Of a DNA stretch of 64,000 bases, positions 7,582 through 17,255 are shown one piece after another. Numbering within the stretch: the stretch's first letter is position 1; each line of letters opens with the position of its first letter. The position numbers and the translations under genes were made by a program. Source of the stretch: Xanthomonas sp. F10. GTDB lineage: Bacteria > Pseudomonadota > Gammaproteobacteria > Xanthomonadales > Xanthomonadaceae. The stretch covers positions 124,001 to 188,000 of the forward strand of contig NZ_JACHNP010000001.1 of NCBI RefSeq assembly GCF_014206815.1, written 5' to 3'. The notes under the pieces are model-generated. The model saw only the letters and a list, made by a program, of their open reading frames with translations. It was not told where the DNA came from and made no database searches.

Positions 7582-10368
7582 TCAGAACGTGTACTTCACG
7601 TTCAGCAGCGCGGTGCGGCCGGCATCGACGATGTCGGAGATCGCCGTGCTGTTGCGGCCCACGTGCGCCCAGTAGCTCAGGCGGTTGGTGAGGTTGGCCA
7701 CCGACAGGTCGGCGCGCAGGTGCTCGTTGAAGGTGTAGCCCACGTGCAGGTCCACGCGCGTGATCGGCTTGACCCACAGGTCGTCCCAGGTCGCGCCGCG
7801 GTTGTAGTAGTCGTACACCGAGACGTATTCGCCGGAGTAGTGGTAGGCCAGGTTCACCGACAGCGGGCCCTTCTCGTAGAACACCTCGGCGTTGGCCATC
7901 AGGTCCGGCGCGTTCTGGATGCGCTCGTCGTGGAAGCCGTCCATGCCCAGGTCGACGCGGGTGGTCTGGCGGGTGACGTTGGCGCCGATGCCGAAGCCGT
8001 CCAGCGGCGCCGGCATGCCCTGCAGGGTCTGCCGCACCGCGGCTTCGACGCCGAGCACCTTGCCGTCGCCGCCGTTCTGCGGACGCACGTAGCGCACGTT
8101 GCCGGCGCCGGTGCTGCTGCCGGCATTGGCCGGATCCGAGCCGCTCTCGTAGATGTAGTCGGTCAGGCGCTTGTAGTAGCCGGCCAGCATCGCGTGGCCG
8201 CCATGGCCGTTGTCCCACTCGCCGGACAGGTCCACGTTGAGCGACTTGATCGGCTTCAGGTCCGGGTTGCCCTCGGTGATGACCGTGGTGCCGTCGCTGG
8301 AGACGTCGTAGTTGGCGCCGCCGCCGAGCTGCACCAGCGCCGGCCGGGTGTAGCTGGTCCACACCGAGGCGCGGTACACCGCATTGCCGTTGCCCGGGCG
8401 GTAGTTCAGGAACACGCTCGGCAGCGGCACGTCGTAGCGGGTACGGTTGCTGCTGAAGAAGCCGGGCAGTTCGTTGCCGTTGGCGTCTTCGGGCATGGTC
8501 CAGAACGTGTTGCGGATGCTGGTGTGCTCGAAGCGCACGCCCGGGATCACTTCCACGTCGCCGCTGCGGAAGGTGGCCATCGCATACGCCGAGGTCACCG
8601 CCTCGTCGCCTCGCATGGTCGCGCAGTTCTGGTTGTTGATCGCCAGGCTGCCGCAGGTGTCGAAGCTGGCCGCGGTCAGGTGCTGGGCGATCATCGCCTT
8701 CAACCCGCCGTTGCTGAGCTTGACCGTCGGCCACGCGTACTTGCCCGGGTACACCGCGTCGTACTGGCCGACCACCAGGCCGGTGTGGCGCAGCAGGGTG
8801 CCGTCGGTGAACTTGCTGTTGGTCCAGTCGCGCGAGGTGAAGTCGCGGGAGCTGTCGACGTACTTCACGCCAAACTGGATGTTGCTGAGCGCGCCCTGGT
8901 CGAAGTCGTAGCGCACGTCGAACTTGGCGCCGCCCTTGGTCTGCCCGCTGTAGGACTTGGTCAGCTGGCCGTAGCGGCGCGCATACAGGCTGCCGATGTC
9001 GCTGGCCTGGGCCTGGATCGCCGGGGTCAGCAGCGGCTTGGGGAAGCCGTCGCTGTCGTAGCCGGAGAAGGTGGTGGCACCGCCGTACGGGAACTGGGTG
9101 GAGGCGTACTGGTCCACGCGCGCGGAAATTTCCACGTGGTCCGGGCGATCGTTGTCGCCATAGCTGTAGAACAGGTTCGGCGACAGCGTCCAGTTGCCCA
9201 GCTGCTTGTCGGCGCCGAACTGGAAGGTGGCCAGGTCCGCCACTTCCGGATTGGTCTCGTACCAGTAGCGCACCGCCACGCGGTTGATCTGCGGCTGGTA
9301 CACGCCGGTGCTGCCGATCTGCACCAGGCTGACGTTGGCCGGCACCAGCTGGGTGTAGCCGGTGTTCTGCTCGGTCTTGGCGTAGGCGTAGGTGGCGCGC
9401 GCGTACAGCTGCAGGCTCGGGTCGACGTGCCAGTCGAAGGACACGTTGCCGCCATAGCGCTTGGTGTCGCCGGCGGAATAGCCGATGTTGGCACCAGTGG
9501 CCAGCAGCAGGTCCTGCGGATCGTAGCCGGGCGCCGGCTGGCCGCTGGCGGTGGTGCGCGAGAAGTACTTCTTGCCCCAGTCGCCGCGCGAGGCCGCGGC
9601 ATTGGCCACTTCGCTGTTCACGTAGTGGCGCTCGTCGTAGTACGCGCTGGTGTACACGCCGAACTGATTGTCGGCGCCGAACTTGGCGTGGAACTCGCCG
9701 GCCGCGCCCTTGCCCAGGCCGTCGTCGCCGTAGTCGCGCGCACGGCTTTCCATGCGCCCGCTGGCGGTGACGCTGCCGCCCATCGCCTCGCTGTAGTCGA
9801 AGCCGCTGGGGGTGCGGTAGTCGATGGTGCCGCCGATCGCGTCGCCGTCCATCGCCGCGGTGGAGGTCTTGTTCAACACGATGGTCTGCAGGCCCGACGG
9901 CGGCAGCAGGCTCAACTGCACGCTGCGGCTGTACGGCAGGCCCTGGGCGACGTTGACGCCGTTGATGAGGTTGACGTTGTACTCGGCGTTGAGGCCGCGC
10001 ACCGAGGCGAACATGCCCTCGCCGCGCGCGGCGCCGTCGACGCCGCCGAAGTACGACTGCCCGGTGTTGACCACGTTGACGCCCGGCAGCAGGCCCAGCG
10101 CCTCGGCGATGTTGTGCACGGCGGTGTACTTCAGGTCCTCGGCCGACAGCACGTTGGCCGTGTTGGTCGCCGCCATCTGCATGTCCGCGGCGTTGTAGCG
10201 GGTGACGGCGACGGTGATCTTGTCCAGGGTCTTGGCGCTGGCGTCGGACGCGGGGTTCTGCGTCTCCTGCGCATCCTGCGCCTGGGCCAAGGCCATCGGC
10301 GCGACACCGAGCAATGCTGCGGCGATCGCCAGTGACAGGCGTTTGGGAAGATGGATCGAGTGCGACAT
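7582..10368 (-). CDS. TonB-dependent outer-membrane receptor
   Basis: 928 residues from the ATG at 10368; the longer in-frame ATG at 10419 would put 17 residues ahead of a normal signal peptide (SLAIAAALLGVAPMALAQ). After the signal comes TLDKITVAVTRY, a TonB-box-like segment, then the plug domain (VLSAEDLKYTAVHNIAEALGLLPGV, with SVRGLN and GDAIGGTIDYRTPS) and a long beta-barrel ending in LLNVKYTF, the usual aromatic C terminus recognised by the Bam machinery. It imports a scarce ligand across the outer membrane using TonB-ExbBD energy. The ligand is unknown; the phospholipase and phosphatase downstream point to phosphorylated organic compounds. Two palindromes lie upstream at 10435 and 10489. 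Confidence 0.93.
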   Translation of the reverse strand: MSHSIHLPKRLSLAIAAALLGVAPMALAQAQDAQETQNPASDASAKTLDKITVAVTRYNAADMQMAATNTANVLSAEDLKYTAVHNIAEALGLLPGVNVVNTGQSYFGGVDGAARGEGMFASVRGLNAEYNVNLINGVNVAQGLPYSRSVQLSLLPPSGLQTIVLNKTSTAAMDGDAIGGTIDYRTPSGFDYSEAMGGSVTASGRMESRARDYGDDGLGKGAAGEFHAKFGADNQFGVYTSAYYDERHYVNSEVANAAASRGDWGKKYFSRTTASGQPAPGYDPQDLLLATGANIGYSAGDTKRYGGNVSFDWHVDPSLQLYARATYAYAKTEQNTGYTQLVPANVSLVQIGSTGVYQPQINRVAVRYWYETNPEVADLATFQFGADKQLGNWTLSPNLFYSYGDNDRPDHVEISARVDQYASTQFPYGGATTFSGYDSDGFPKPLLTPAIQAQASDIGSLYARRYGQLTKSYSGQTKGGAKFDVRYDFDQGALSNIQFGVKYVDSSRDFTSRDWTNSKFTDGTLLRHTGLVVGQYDAVYPGKYAWPTVKLSNGGLKAMIAQHLTAASFDTCGSLAINNQNCATMRGDEAVTSAYAMATFRSGDVEVIPGVRFEHTSIRNTFWTMPEDANGNELPGFFSSNRTRYDVPLPSVFLNYRPGNGNAVYRASVWTSYTRPALVQLGGGANYDVSSDGTTVITEGNPDLKPIKSLNVDLSGEWDNGHGGHAMLAGYYKRLTDYIYESGSDPANAGSSTGAGNVRYVRPQNGGDGKVLGVEAAVRQTLQGMPAPLDGFGIGANVTRQTTRVDLGMDGFHDERIQNAPDLMANAEVFYEKGPLSVNLAYHYSGEYVSVYDYYNRGATWDDLWVKPITRVDLHVGYTFNEHLRADLSVANLTNRLSYWAHVGRNSTAISDIVDAGRTALLNVKYTF

Positions 10369-10434
10369 GAAAAATCCGAACGTAGGCGCGGCCAACGGAA
10401 ACGTCCGCAGGCCGGGCATGGAGGAGGGAGAGAG

Positions 10435-10454
10435 GCCGTGATCGTGATCACGGC
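10435..10454. promoter_or_regulatory. Palindrome upstream of the TonB-receptor gene
   Basis: GCCGTGAT and its complement ATCACGGC are separated by CGTG. The site is 67-86 bases upstream of the receptor ATG, a normal operator distance. The regulator is unknown. Confidence 0.4.
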
Positions 10455-10488
10455 GGCGCGCATTGTTCGGGTTGGCGGCTGCAATTTC

Positions 10489-10504
10489 GTGACAACGATG
10501 TCAC
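10489..10504. promoter_or_regulatory. Second palindrome upstream of the TonB-receptor gene
   Basis: GTGACA-ACGA-TGTCAC is a perfect 6-bp inverted repeat with a 4-bp spacer, about 120 bases ahead of the receptor ATG. I looked for the tandem CTGTCAT units of a Pho box and did not find them. Confidence 0.4.
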
Positions 10505-10742
10505 CCGAAACCAGCGACCCACGATTCGACACGTTTCATGCGTAATTCGGCACAACTGCAGAGACGCGTGCGCGCAGCGATGCGGGGCTGGCGCGGCGGA
10601 CGATGCGATGCGTTGGGCTTGCGCGATGCGCAGCGAGGCGATCGCCCGCGCTGCGTCGCGCATTCTCCCGGCGGGCGTGGCGCGGCACGGGTGCCACCGG
10701 CGCGGCCCACGACGGCGCGCGCAGCCGCCCGTCGCGGGCGGG

Positions 10743-12683
10743 TCAGTGCGGCGGCGCGGCGGCGTCGACCTGCAACTGTGCGTGCAGGATGCGGCGGATC
10801 TCCAGGATCGCCTGCGGGGTCTCCTGCACGCTGTGCCCTGAGGTGACCACCAGTTCGGAGGCCGCGCCAGGCAGATGCGCACTGCGGTATGGCACCAGTC
10901 CGTCGTCGGAGTCGCCCAGCGGCACTGCCGGATCGCGGCGCGCGATGATGGTGTGGTAACGCACGCCCGCCGCGATCGGCAGATCTGCCACCGCGCGCAC
11001 GAACGGATCGGTGTCGCGCAGATTGTCGATGCTGTTGGGCACGCGGATCGGCGTGCCATCGGGGCCGTCGATGCCCTGCAGCACGGTATTGAGGCGGTCG
11101 AGCAGCGCCACCGGCAGGCGCACCAGGCGCGCAGCCAGGCGCCCGAGGCGGCCTTCGGCGAAGGACGTACCGCGCTGCGGCGCGGCGATGAAGATGGCCC
11201 GGTCCACTTGCGGCAGCGGCGCGAAGCGCAGCAGCGGCTGCAACTGCGCCAGCGCCTGCGGATCCAGCGGGCGCCGGTCGGCGCGCGTGCCGATCAGGTC
11301 GTTCCACAGCGTGTCGCCGGAGTCGCTGACCAGCAATCGCCCGATCACCCCGCCCATGCTGTGGCCGATCAGCACCATGTGCTGCGACGCCGGCGCCTGC
11401 CCCTGTGGATCGAAATGGCGCAGGGTCTGCCGCAACAGCGCATCGATCTGCGCACGGTTCCAGGCGATCGGCATGTTGGTCGGGTAGTAGACCTGCCAGA
11501 TCTGGTAGTGACGGCGCAGTTGCTCGTCGCCCATCAGTTCGTTGGCGACGTTGACCCAGGCCTCGGGACTGCTGGCTAGGCCGTGCAGCATCAGGATGAT
11601 GCGCCGGTCCGGGTCGTACGGCTGCATCAGGTACAGGTGCGGCTGGTCCAGCCCGTGCTGGCGCCCGAGCATCGAACGCAGGGATTGCCGGGCGAACCCG
11701 GCACGCGCCAGCCACAGGCCGTAGGCCGCGGTGAAATTGGCCGCCAGCGGCAGGCGCTGGCCATGCACCTCGACCTCGCCGTCGCGGTACGGGTCGTAGG
11801 GCGCCACCACCACGCTGCGGGTGTCCAGCACCTGCGCCAGGCTGTCTCCGTCGAAGCGCAGCAGCACCGTGGTCGGCGCATACGGCATCTCGCTGAAGCC
11901 GCTGGCGTGCGCAGGCGCCGCCGAGGACGCGGTCGGGTCGCCGACCTTGGACGGGGCGATCTCCGCGACCAGCTCGGCGCCGAAGCCGTCGCGCCGGTAG
12001 GTGCTGCGCAGGCCATCGAAGCGCAACGTCGACGCCGGCAGCATCGCGTCCGGCCGCGCCACGCCGCCCGGCAGGCGGAAGCTGCCCATGTCCGCCCGCA
12101 CCTGCCAACCGGCCGCGCGCAGGGTGTCGTCGTCGTGCAGTTCGCCGCTGGCGCTGCCGGCCCGCCAGCGCAGGAACAGCTCGCCGACCACCTGCTGCAC
12201 CGCGTAGTTGTAGTAGTCGCGCACCTGGGTCTGCCGGTCCTCGAAGGCGCGCGTGCTGGCCGGCCGCTGGGTGTAGAACAGATACGCGTAGGCGTAGCGT
12301 GCCGCTTCCAGCCAGGCCTGCAGCGCCGCATCGTCCTGCGCCTGGCCCTGGCGCGGGGTGCGCGCGTTGGCCGCATGCACCCACAGCTCCGACAGCGTCG
12401 CCAGCCGCCGCTCCTGGTCCAGCCCCTGCAATGCGCGCAACTGCGTGGCGCAAGCGGGAATGTCCGCCTCGCAGGTCTTGGGATCGAGCGCGAGCACGCG
12501 CAGCGTCTCCAGGCTGGCGTCGCTGAGCCTGCCGGTGCTGAGCACGTCGCCGCGCTGGGTGGCGATGTAGTCGTCGGCGCTGCGCGACTGCACGCTGACC
12601 ATCGCGCAGCCGGCGCCGAGCAGCAGCGCGGCAGCCAGCAGCGCGGCGCCCGCGCACCGCGCGAGACGTGCGCGCAGGCTCAT
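10743..12683 (-). CDS. Lipoprotein alpha/beta hydrolase (lipase/esterase-like)
   Basis: 646 residues. The N terminus has a lipoprotein signal with a lipobox-like LGAGC, so the enzyme is probably anchored to the outer membrane. The C-terminal half is an alpha/beta hydrolase: ILMLHGLASSPEAW is the oxyanion region, GHSMGG carries the nucleophilic Ser, and DDGLVPY plus TSGHSVQ supply candidate Asp and His. The N-terminal 300 residues (YIATQRGDVLSTGRLS onward) are not recognised. The start ATG overlaps the stop of the DUF4105 gene by 4 nt, so it is the last gene of a TetR-led operon. Substrate unknown; lipid esters are likely. Confidence 0.8.
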   Translation of the reverse strand: MSLRARLARCAGAALLAAALLLGAGCAMVSVQSRSADDYIATQRGDVLSTGRLSDASLETLRVLALDPKTCEADIPACATQLRALQGLDQERRLATLSELWVHAANARTPRQGQAQDDAALQAWLEAARYAYAYLFYTQRPASTRAFEDRQTQVRDYYNYAVQQVVGELFLRWRAGSASGELHDDDTLRAAGWQVRADMGSFRLPGGVARPDAMLPASTLRFDGLRSTYRRDGFGAELVAEIAPSKVGDPTASSAAPAHASGFSEMPYAPTTVLLRFDGDSLAQVLDTRSVVVAPYDPYRDGEVEVHGQRLPLAANFTAAYGLWLARAGFARQSLRSMLGRQHGLDQPHLYLMQPYDPDRRIILMLHGLASSPEAWVNVANELMGDEQLRRHYQIWQVYYPTNMPIAWNRAQIDALLRQTLRHFDPQGQAPASQHMVLIGHSMGGVIGRLLVSDSGDTLWNDLIGTRADRRPLDPQALAQLQPLLRFAPLPQVDRAIFIAAPQRGTSFAEGRLGRLAARLVRLPVALLDRLNTVLQGIDGPDGTPIRVPNSIDNLRDTDPFVRAVADLPIAAGVRYHTIIARRDPAVPLGDSDDGLVPYRSAHLPGAASELVVTSGHSVQETPQAILEIRRILHAQLQVDAAAPPH

Positions 12684-13723
12684 GGGGTGACCGCGGGATC
12701 GTCGCCGGGAATGCCGGCGCGGATGCGCGTGGAGAAGTCGGCGCCAGCGCCGGCCGCGCGTGCGCGCTCGCCGATGCGGCCGCGCGCGCGCAGCGTGGCC
12801 AGGCTGTAGCCGGGCACGAAGCCATGCTGCGCGTAGACGTAGGACGGCAGGTAGCCGGACAGCAGCAGCCGATAGTCGAGCGGCAACGCAGGATCGAGCT
12901 TGCGCGCCAGTTCGAACACGATGGTGGTGCAGTTGCTGGTGGCGGTGTTGTAGAAGCGCGGCGTGCGCTGCAGTTGCTGCGCCTGTGCCACGTAGCCGAG
13001 GAACAGTTGGCGCAGTTGTGCGCGCGAGAGATTGAGCCGGTACAGGTACACGTCCTCGCCGCGCACGTTGCTGCGCACCGCCAGGATGTCGCGCTCGTCG
13101 GCGGCCACCATCACCTGCTCGAAATTGCGGAAGAATCCGGCCAGCGCCGAGAACGCTTCGCCGCGCTCCTTGCGGATCTCCAGCGAGAACACCACGCGGC
13201 GGCCGTCGTCGAAACCGAACGAAACCAGGGTGTGGGCGATCGCCGGCCCCATCCAGTACGAGAGCGCCAGGTCCGCCGAGGCGAGTTGCTCCAGGTCGTA
13301 GCGGCGGGTCTCCCAGCGCGGGGTGTAGTCGTGGTCGCTGCGCCAGGCGAAGTTGCGCACGTTGTGCAAGGTCACCACCTGCCCGTCCACCTGCGGCTGC
13401 AGCAACTGCGCGACATCGTCGGCCCACTCGCGGTTCTGCTGCGGCTGCAGCGCCGACCAGCCCACCACCATGCCCGCACAGCCGAACGCGAACAGCAGCG
13501 GCAGCACGCGGTACTCGCGCGGATGGCGAAGGCCCCACAGCGCCGCGCCGCCCAGCGCGGTCCACAGCAGCGCCGAGCCGTAGCGCACCACGGCGCCGGT
13601 ATGCGGCAGATAGGCCAGGAACAGCGCGCCCCACAGGCTGGCGACCAGCACCGCCAGCATCGCCACGACGCGCGCCAGCCGCCACGGCCAGGCGCGTCTG
13701 CGCGCGGCGCCGGCGGCGCTCAC
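12680..13723 (-). CDS. DUF4105 membrane protein
   Basis: 347 residues from GTG at 13723, whose first bases overlap the TetR stop (GTGA). Three hydrophobic segments lie in the first 90 residues (VAMLAVLVASLWGALFLAYL, then YGSALLWTALGGAALWGL and VLPLLFAFGCAGMVVGWSAL), followed by a large soluble domain with conserved-looking NFAWRSDHDYTPRWETRRYDL and RFYNTATSNCTT. The Cys-Thr-Thr block is typical of DUF4105, whose function is not established. Both flanking overlaps show coupling to the regulator and the lipase. Confidence 0.78.
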   Translation of the reverse strand: MSAAGAARRRAWPWRLARVVAMLAVLVASLWGALFLAYLPHTGAVVRYGSALLWTALGGAALWGLRHPREYRVLPLLFAFGCAGMVVGWSALQPQQNREWADDVAQLLQPQVDGQVVTLHNVRNFAWRSDHDYTPRWETRRYDLEQLASADLALSYWMGPAIAHTLVSFGFDDGRRVVFSLEIRKERGEAFSALAGFFRNFEQVMVAADERDILAVRSNVRGEDVYLYRLNLSRAQLRQLFLGYVAQAQQLQRTPRFYNTATSNCTTIVFELARKLDPALPLDYRLLLSGYLPSYVYAQHGFVPGYSLATLRARGRIGERARAAGAGADFSTRIRAGIPGDDPAVTP

Positions 13724-14295
13724 AAGTCCGCCGCCGCCGCGGGCGTGGCCAGGGCGTGGCACAGCAGGCGGCAACCGCGTTGCGCCAGCGCCTTGCGTTC
13801 GGCCTCGTCGCTGCCGCGCTGGCAGGCGCCAAGCATGTCCATCGCCAGGGCCAAGTCCTGCTCGCCCAGGTCCGCACGACACAGGCCGGCGCCGATCGCA
13901 CGCTGCAGGAACGGCAGCAGGATCGCCATCGCCCGCGTATGCGCCGCGGCGATCATCGGGTGCTCGCGCGGGAGCGACCGCCAATAGTCGGCCAGCGGCG
14001 CCGACATCGCGATGTGCTCGGCGACGTCGTACATCAGCAGGAACAGCCCGTCCGGCCGCGCACCGATCTCGCGCGCGCAGCCCTCCAGGCCGTCCAGGCC
14101 ACGATCCAGCAGCGCCGCGATCAGTGCGGTGCGGTCGGCGAAGTGGCGGTACAGGGTGGCGCGGCCCAATCCGGCGCGCTCCACCACCAGTTCCAGCGGC
14201 GCCAGCACGCCGTGCTCGCAGAACACCTCGTCGGCGGCGTCCAGCAACAGGCGGCGGCGGTGGGCGGTATCGGCTCGCATCTCCATGCGCGGCAT
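13720..14295 (-). CDS. TetR-family transcriptional regulator
   Basis: About 191 residues from ATG 14295 (ATG 14286 is also possible). The N-terminal helix-turn-helix is clear: LLLDAADEVFCEHGV, then LELVVERAGLGRATLYRHFADRTALIAALL. The C-terminal ligand domain has no recognisable specificity. It is the first gene of an operon with DUF4105 and lipase genes, joined by a GTGA overlap. A 7-2-7 palindrome lies immediately upstream of the start, so autorepression is likely. Confidence 0.88.
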   Translation of the reverse strand: MPRMEMRADTAHRRRLLLDAADEVFCEHGVLAPLELVVERAGLGRATLYRHFADRTALIAALLDRGLDGLEGCAREIGARPDGLFLLMYDVAEHIAMSAPLADYWRSLPREHPMIAAAHTRAMAILLPFLQRAIGAGLCRADLGEQDLALAMDMLGACQRGSDEAERKALAQRGCRLLCHALATPAAAADL

Positions 14296-14298
14296 TAT

Positions 14299-14314
14299 CG
14301 GACAATTTTGTCCG
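14299..14314. promoter_or_regulatory. Probable TetR operator
   Basis: CGGACAA-TT-TTGTCCG is a perfect inverted repeat that ends 4 bases before the TetR ATG. It would cover the ribosome site or promoter start of the TetR-DUF4105-lipase operon, a classic autoregulatory position. Confidence 0.65.
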
Positions 14315-14377
14315 CTTGCAAGAGTGTGATGGCGGGCATCCACCGGCGGCGGCCGGCGGTGCCCTGAAGCGCCGGCC

Positions 14378-17092
14378 TCAGCCGGTGTTCTGCACGCCCT
14401 GGGCGACGCCGTTGACGCAGGCCACCAGCGCCCGCAGCAGGTCCTCGTCCTCGCCCTCGGTGGCACGCCAGCGCTGCAGCAGATCCACCTGCAGCACGCT
14501 GATCGGGTCGATGTAGGGATTGCGCAGGCGGATCGACAGCGCCAGGCGCGGATCGTGCTGCAGCAGCGAGGCCTGCCCGGTCAGCGCCTTCACCCAGCCC
14601 TTGGTCAGCGCCAGTTCGTCGCGGATGCGCGGGAAGAAGCGCGCGTGCAGCGGCCCGGACAGGCGCGAGAACATCTCGGCGATGTTGAGGTCGCCCTTGG
14701 ACAGGACCATGGCGATGTCGTCGAGGAAGGTGCGGAAGAACGGCCAGTCGGCGGCCATCGCGCGCAGCGCGTCCTCGTGGCCGGCGTCCACCGCCGCCTG
14801 CAGGCCGCTGCCCACGCCGTACCAGCCCGGGATCACCGCGCGCGCCTGGCTCCAGGCGAACACCCAGGGGATCGCACGCAGGTTGGACAGCGCCGCATCC
14901 TGGCCGAGCCGCCGCGACGGCCGCGAGCCCAGGGTCATCCGCTCGATCACGTCGATCGGCGTGGCCAGGCGGAAATAGCGCATGAACTCGGCATCGCCGA
15001 CGAAGCTGCGGTACGCCTGGCTGCTGTGTTCGGCGACCAGGTCCATCACCGGCCGCCAGCCAGCCTCGCGCGCGTCGGCCGCACGTGGGCGCAGGCTCGA
15101 CAGCAGCACCGCACCGGTCATCTGTTCCAGCGAACGCAACGCCAGCGCACGGATGCCGTACTTGCGATGGATCACCTCGCCCTGCTCGGTCACGCGCAGG
15201 CGCCCGTCGACGCTGCCGCGCGGCGCCGCTTCCAGCGCGCGCGTGGTCTTGCCGCCGCCACGCACGATCGAGCCGCCGCGGCCGTGGAAGAAAGTCAGGC
15301 GGATGCCCAGGTCGGCCGCCGCCTCCAGCAGTTCCACCTGCGCACGCTGCAGGCCCCAGCGCGAGGCGGCGATGCCGCCGTCCTTGCCGCTGTCCGAATA
15401 GCCGAGCATCACCATCTGCACGTCGTCGCGCGCGGCCAGGTGGCGGCGGTAGACCGGATCGGCCAGCAGGTCGCGCAGGGTCGCGGTGCCGCCGCGCAGA
15501 TCGTCCACGGTCTCGAACAACGGCACGATGTCCAGCGGCACCGCACCGTCGGCATCGACCAGGCCGCCGCGGCGCGCCAGCGCCAGCACGGTCAGCACGT
15601 CGGCGCGATCGTGCGCCATCGAGATGATGTAGCTGCCCAGCGCGTCGGCGCCGTGCCGCGCGCGTGCATCGGCGAGCGCGGCGAACACCGCGTCCAGCCG
15701 CGCATTTCCGTCGTCGCCGGCCGCCGGCAGGGTCTGCTCGCCGCCGGCATAGGCACCGAGCAGGTGCGCCCGCTCCTCCACCGACCGCGCGTCCCAGTCC
15801 TGCGTGTCCAGCGCGGCGGCGACCGCGCGCGCATGCACGCTGGACTCCTGGCGCACGTCCAGCCGCGCCAGGTGGAACCCGAAGCTGCGCACCCGCCACA
15901 GCAGGCGCCGCACCGCGAACCAGCCGGCGTGCAGGCCCTTGTTGGCCTGCAGGCTGTCCAGGATCAACTGCAGGTCGCTTTCCAGTTCGGTCGGCGCCGC
16001 ATAGGCGCCGGGCGCATCGTCCAGCGTGGCCTGCAGGCGCGCGCGCATCAGGTCGTTGAGCAGGCGGTAGGGCATGTCGCCATGGCGCGGGCGCGAGCGC
16101 GCCGCGGCCTCCGGCAACAGTTGCCGGTAACGCTCCAGTTGCTCCAGCAGCGGCGCGCTGACCGCGACCAGGGTGGTCGACTGGCTGAGCAGGCTGGCCA
16201 GCTGCCACAGTTCCTTCAGGTAGCGCTCCAGCACTGCGCGCCGCTGCGCGTCGAGGGTGGCGGTGATGGTGGCGGCATCGACGTTGGGGTTGCCGTCCAT
16301 GTCGCCGCCGACCCAGGTGCCGAAGCGCAGCAGCCGCGGCAGGGGCAGTGCCTGGCCGTAGGTCTGCTCGATGGCGTGCTCCAGGGTCTCGTACATCACC
16401 GGGATCACCCGATACAGCACCTGGGTCAGGTAGAAACCGACATGCTCGCGCTCGTCCTCCACGGTGGGCCGCACCGGCGAAGAGTCGGCGGTCTGCCACG
16501 AGGCGGTCAGCGCCATGCGGAACCGCGCCGCGTCGGTGGCGCGCTCGCCCGGGGTGCGCAGGCCGTCGAGGTTGTCGACCAGGCTGGCGACCATCAGCTG
16601 TTCCTTCTCCAGCAGCGCGCGTCGCACCGCCTCGGTCGGATGTGCGGTGAACACCGGCTCCACGTCGATGCGCGGCAGCCAGTCGCGCAGTTCCTCGATG
16701 CCGACGCCCTGCGCCTTGAGCCGGCGCAAGGCGTCGAGCAGGCCGTCCGGCTGCGGCGTGTCGGCGCTGCTGCGCTGGTAGTCGCGCCGGCGGCGGATGC
16801 GGTGCACGCGCTCGGCGATGTTGACCACCTGGAAATAGGTGCTGAAGGCGCGCACCAGCGCTTCGGCGTCGCGCGGCGCGCGCCCGGCGAGCTGCTCGCT
16901 CAGCGAGGACAGCGGCGCGGCGCGCTCGCGGCGCGCGATCGCGGTGGTGCGGATGCGTTCGATCTCGTCGAGGAACTGCGCAGACACCTGTTCGGCGAGC
17001 AGGTCGCCCACCAGGGCGCCGAGCCGGCGCACGTCGTCGCGTAAGGGGAGGTCGGGCGTGGCGAAGACGATGCTGCTGCGGGACTCGTTCAT
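14378..17092 (-). CDS. ppc: Phosphoenolpyruvate carboxylase
   Basis: 904 residues. It carboxylates phosphoenolpyruvate to oxaloacetate, refilling the citric acid cycle. Diagnostic blocks seen are [15 protein letters not shown] (catalytic His) near residue 150, [15 protein letters not shown] near 575, and [20 protein letters not shown]. The C terminus QGVQNTG is the conserved QNTG end that takes part in catalysis. The start ATG at 17092 ([10 protein letters not shown]) is preferred over the ATG four codons upstream; neither has a strong ribosome site. Monocistronic; transcribed toward the TetR gene on the same strand. Confidence 0.97.
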   Translation of the reverse strand: MNESRSSIVFATPDLPLRDDVRRLGALVGDLLAEQVSAQFLDEIERIRTTAIARRERAAPLSSLSEQLAGRAPRDAEALVRAFSTYFQVVNIAERVHRIRRRRDYQRSSADTPQPDGLLDALRRLKAQGVGIEELRDWLPRIDVEPVFTAHPTEAVRRALLEKEQLMVASLVDNLDGLRTPGERATDAARFRMALTASWQTADSSPVRPTVEDEREHVGFYLTQVLYRVIPVMYETLEHAIEQTYGQALPLPRLLRFGTWVGGDMDGNPNVDAATITATLDAQRRAVLERYLKELWQLASLLSQSTTLVAVSAPLLEQLERYRQLLPEAAARSRPRHGDMPYRLLNDLMRARLQATLDDAPGAYAAPTELESDLQLILDSLQANKGLHAGWFAVRRLLWRVRSFGFHLARLDVRQESSVHARAVAAALDTQDWDARSVEERAHLLGAYAGGEQTLPAAGDDGNARLDAVFAALADARARHGADALGSYIISMAHDRADVLTVLALARRGGLVDADGAVPLDIVPLFETVDDLRGGTATLRDLLADPVYRRHLAARDDVQMVMLGYSDSGKDGGIAASRWGLQRAQVELLEAAADLGIRLTFFHGRGGSIVRGGGKTTRALEAAPRGSVDGRLRVTEQGEVIHRKYGIRALALRSLEQMTGAVLLSSLRPRAADAREAGWRPVMDLVAEHSSQAYRSFVGDAEFMRYFRLATPIDVIERMTLGSRPSRRLGQDAALSNLRAIPWVFAWSQARAVIPGWYGVGSGLQAAVDAGHEDALRAMAADWPFFRTFLDDIAMVLSKGDLNIAEMFSRLSGPLHARFFPRIRDELALTKGWVKALTGQASLLQHDPRLALSIRLRNPYIDPISVLQVDLLQRWRATEGEDEDLLRALVACVNGVAQGVQNTG

Positions 17093-17210
17093 CGGGAAAC
17101 GCATGGCTCGGCAGTGGGGGCGTCGCAAGCCTAACCGAAAAGGGAGCGCGTTCCCGTCGGCCATGGCGACGGTTTCAAAGCGAACCATTTGCCTTGCACG
17201 CCAGTCCCTG

Positions 17211-17248
17211 CTGCGCCCCGGCCGCACGAACGCGCAGCCGGGGCGCAG
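17211..17248 (-). terminator. Hairpin after the S9 peptidase gene
   Basis: CTGCGCCCCGGC and its exact complement (12 bp) around a 14-nt loop, starting 7 nt past the peptidase stop on the minus strand. No U-run follows, so termination may be inefficient or Rho-assisted. Confidence 0.5.
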
Positions 17249-17255
17249 GCACGGC

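Larger units (their letters stand above)
10369..10742. other. Regulatory and intergenic region of the receptor gene
   Basis: 374 bases with no supported gene. It holds two palindromes upstream of the receptor (listed separately), a purine-rich tract at 10421-10434, and at 10725-10741 a short hairpin (CCGCCCG / CGGGCGG) right after the lipase stop that may act as that operon's terminator. Confidence 0.5.

Noticed and set aside
7168-10335. Very long plus-strand frame (over 1,000 codons) antisense to the TonB receptor
   Set aside because: It is a mirror frame of a GC-rich gene. The minus-strand protein has a signal peptide, plug and barrel, while the plus-strand translation is rich in Val, Ala, Arg and His with no domain.
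10489-10504. Pho box upstream of the TonB receptor
   Set aside because: A Pho box needs tandem CTGTCAT units at 11-bp period. Here there is a single inverted GTGACA/TGTCAC pair.
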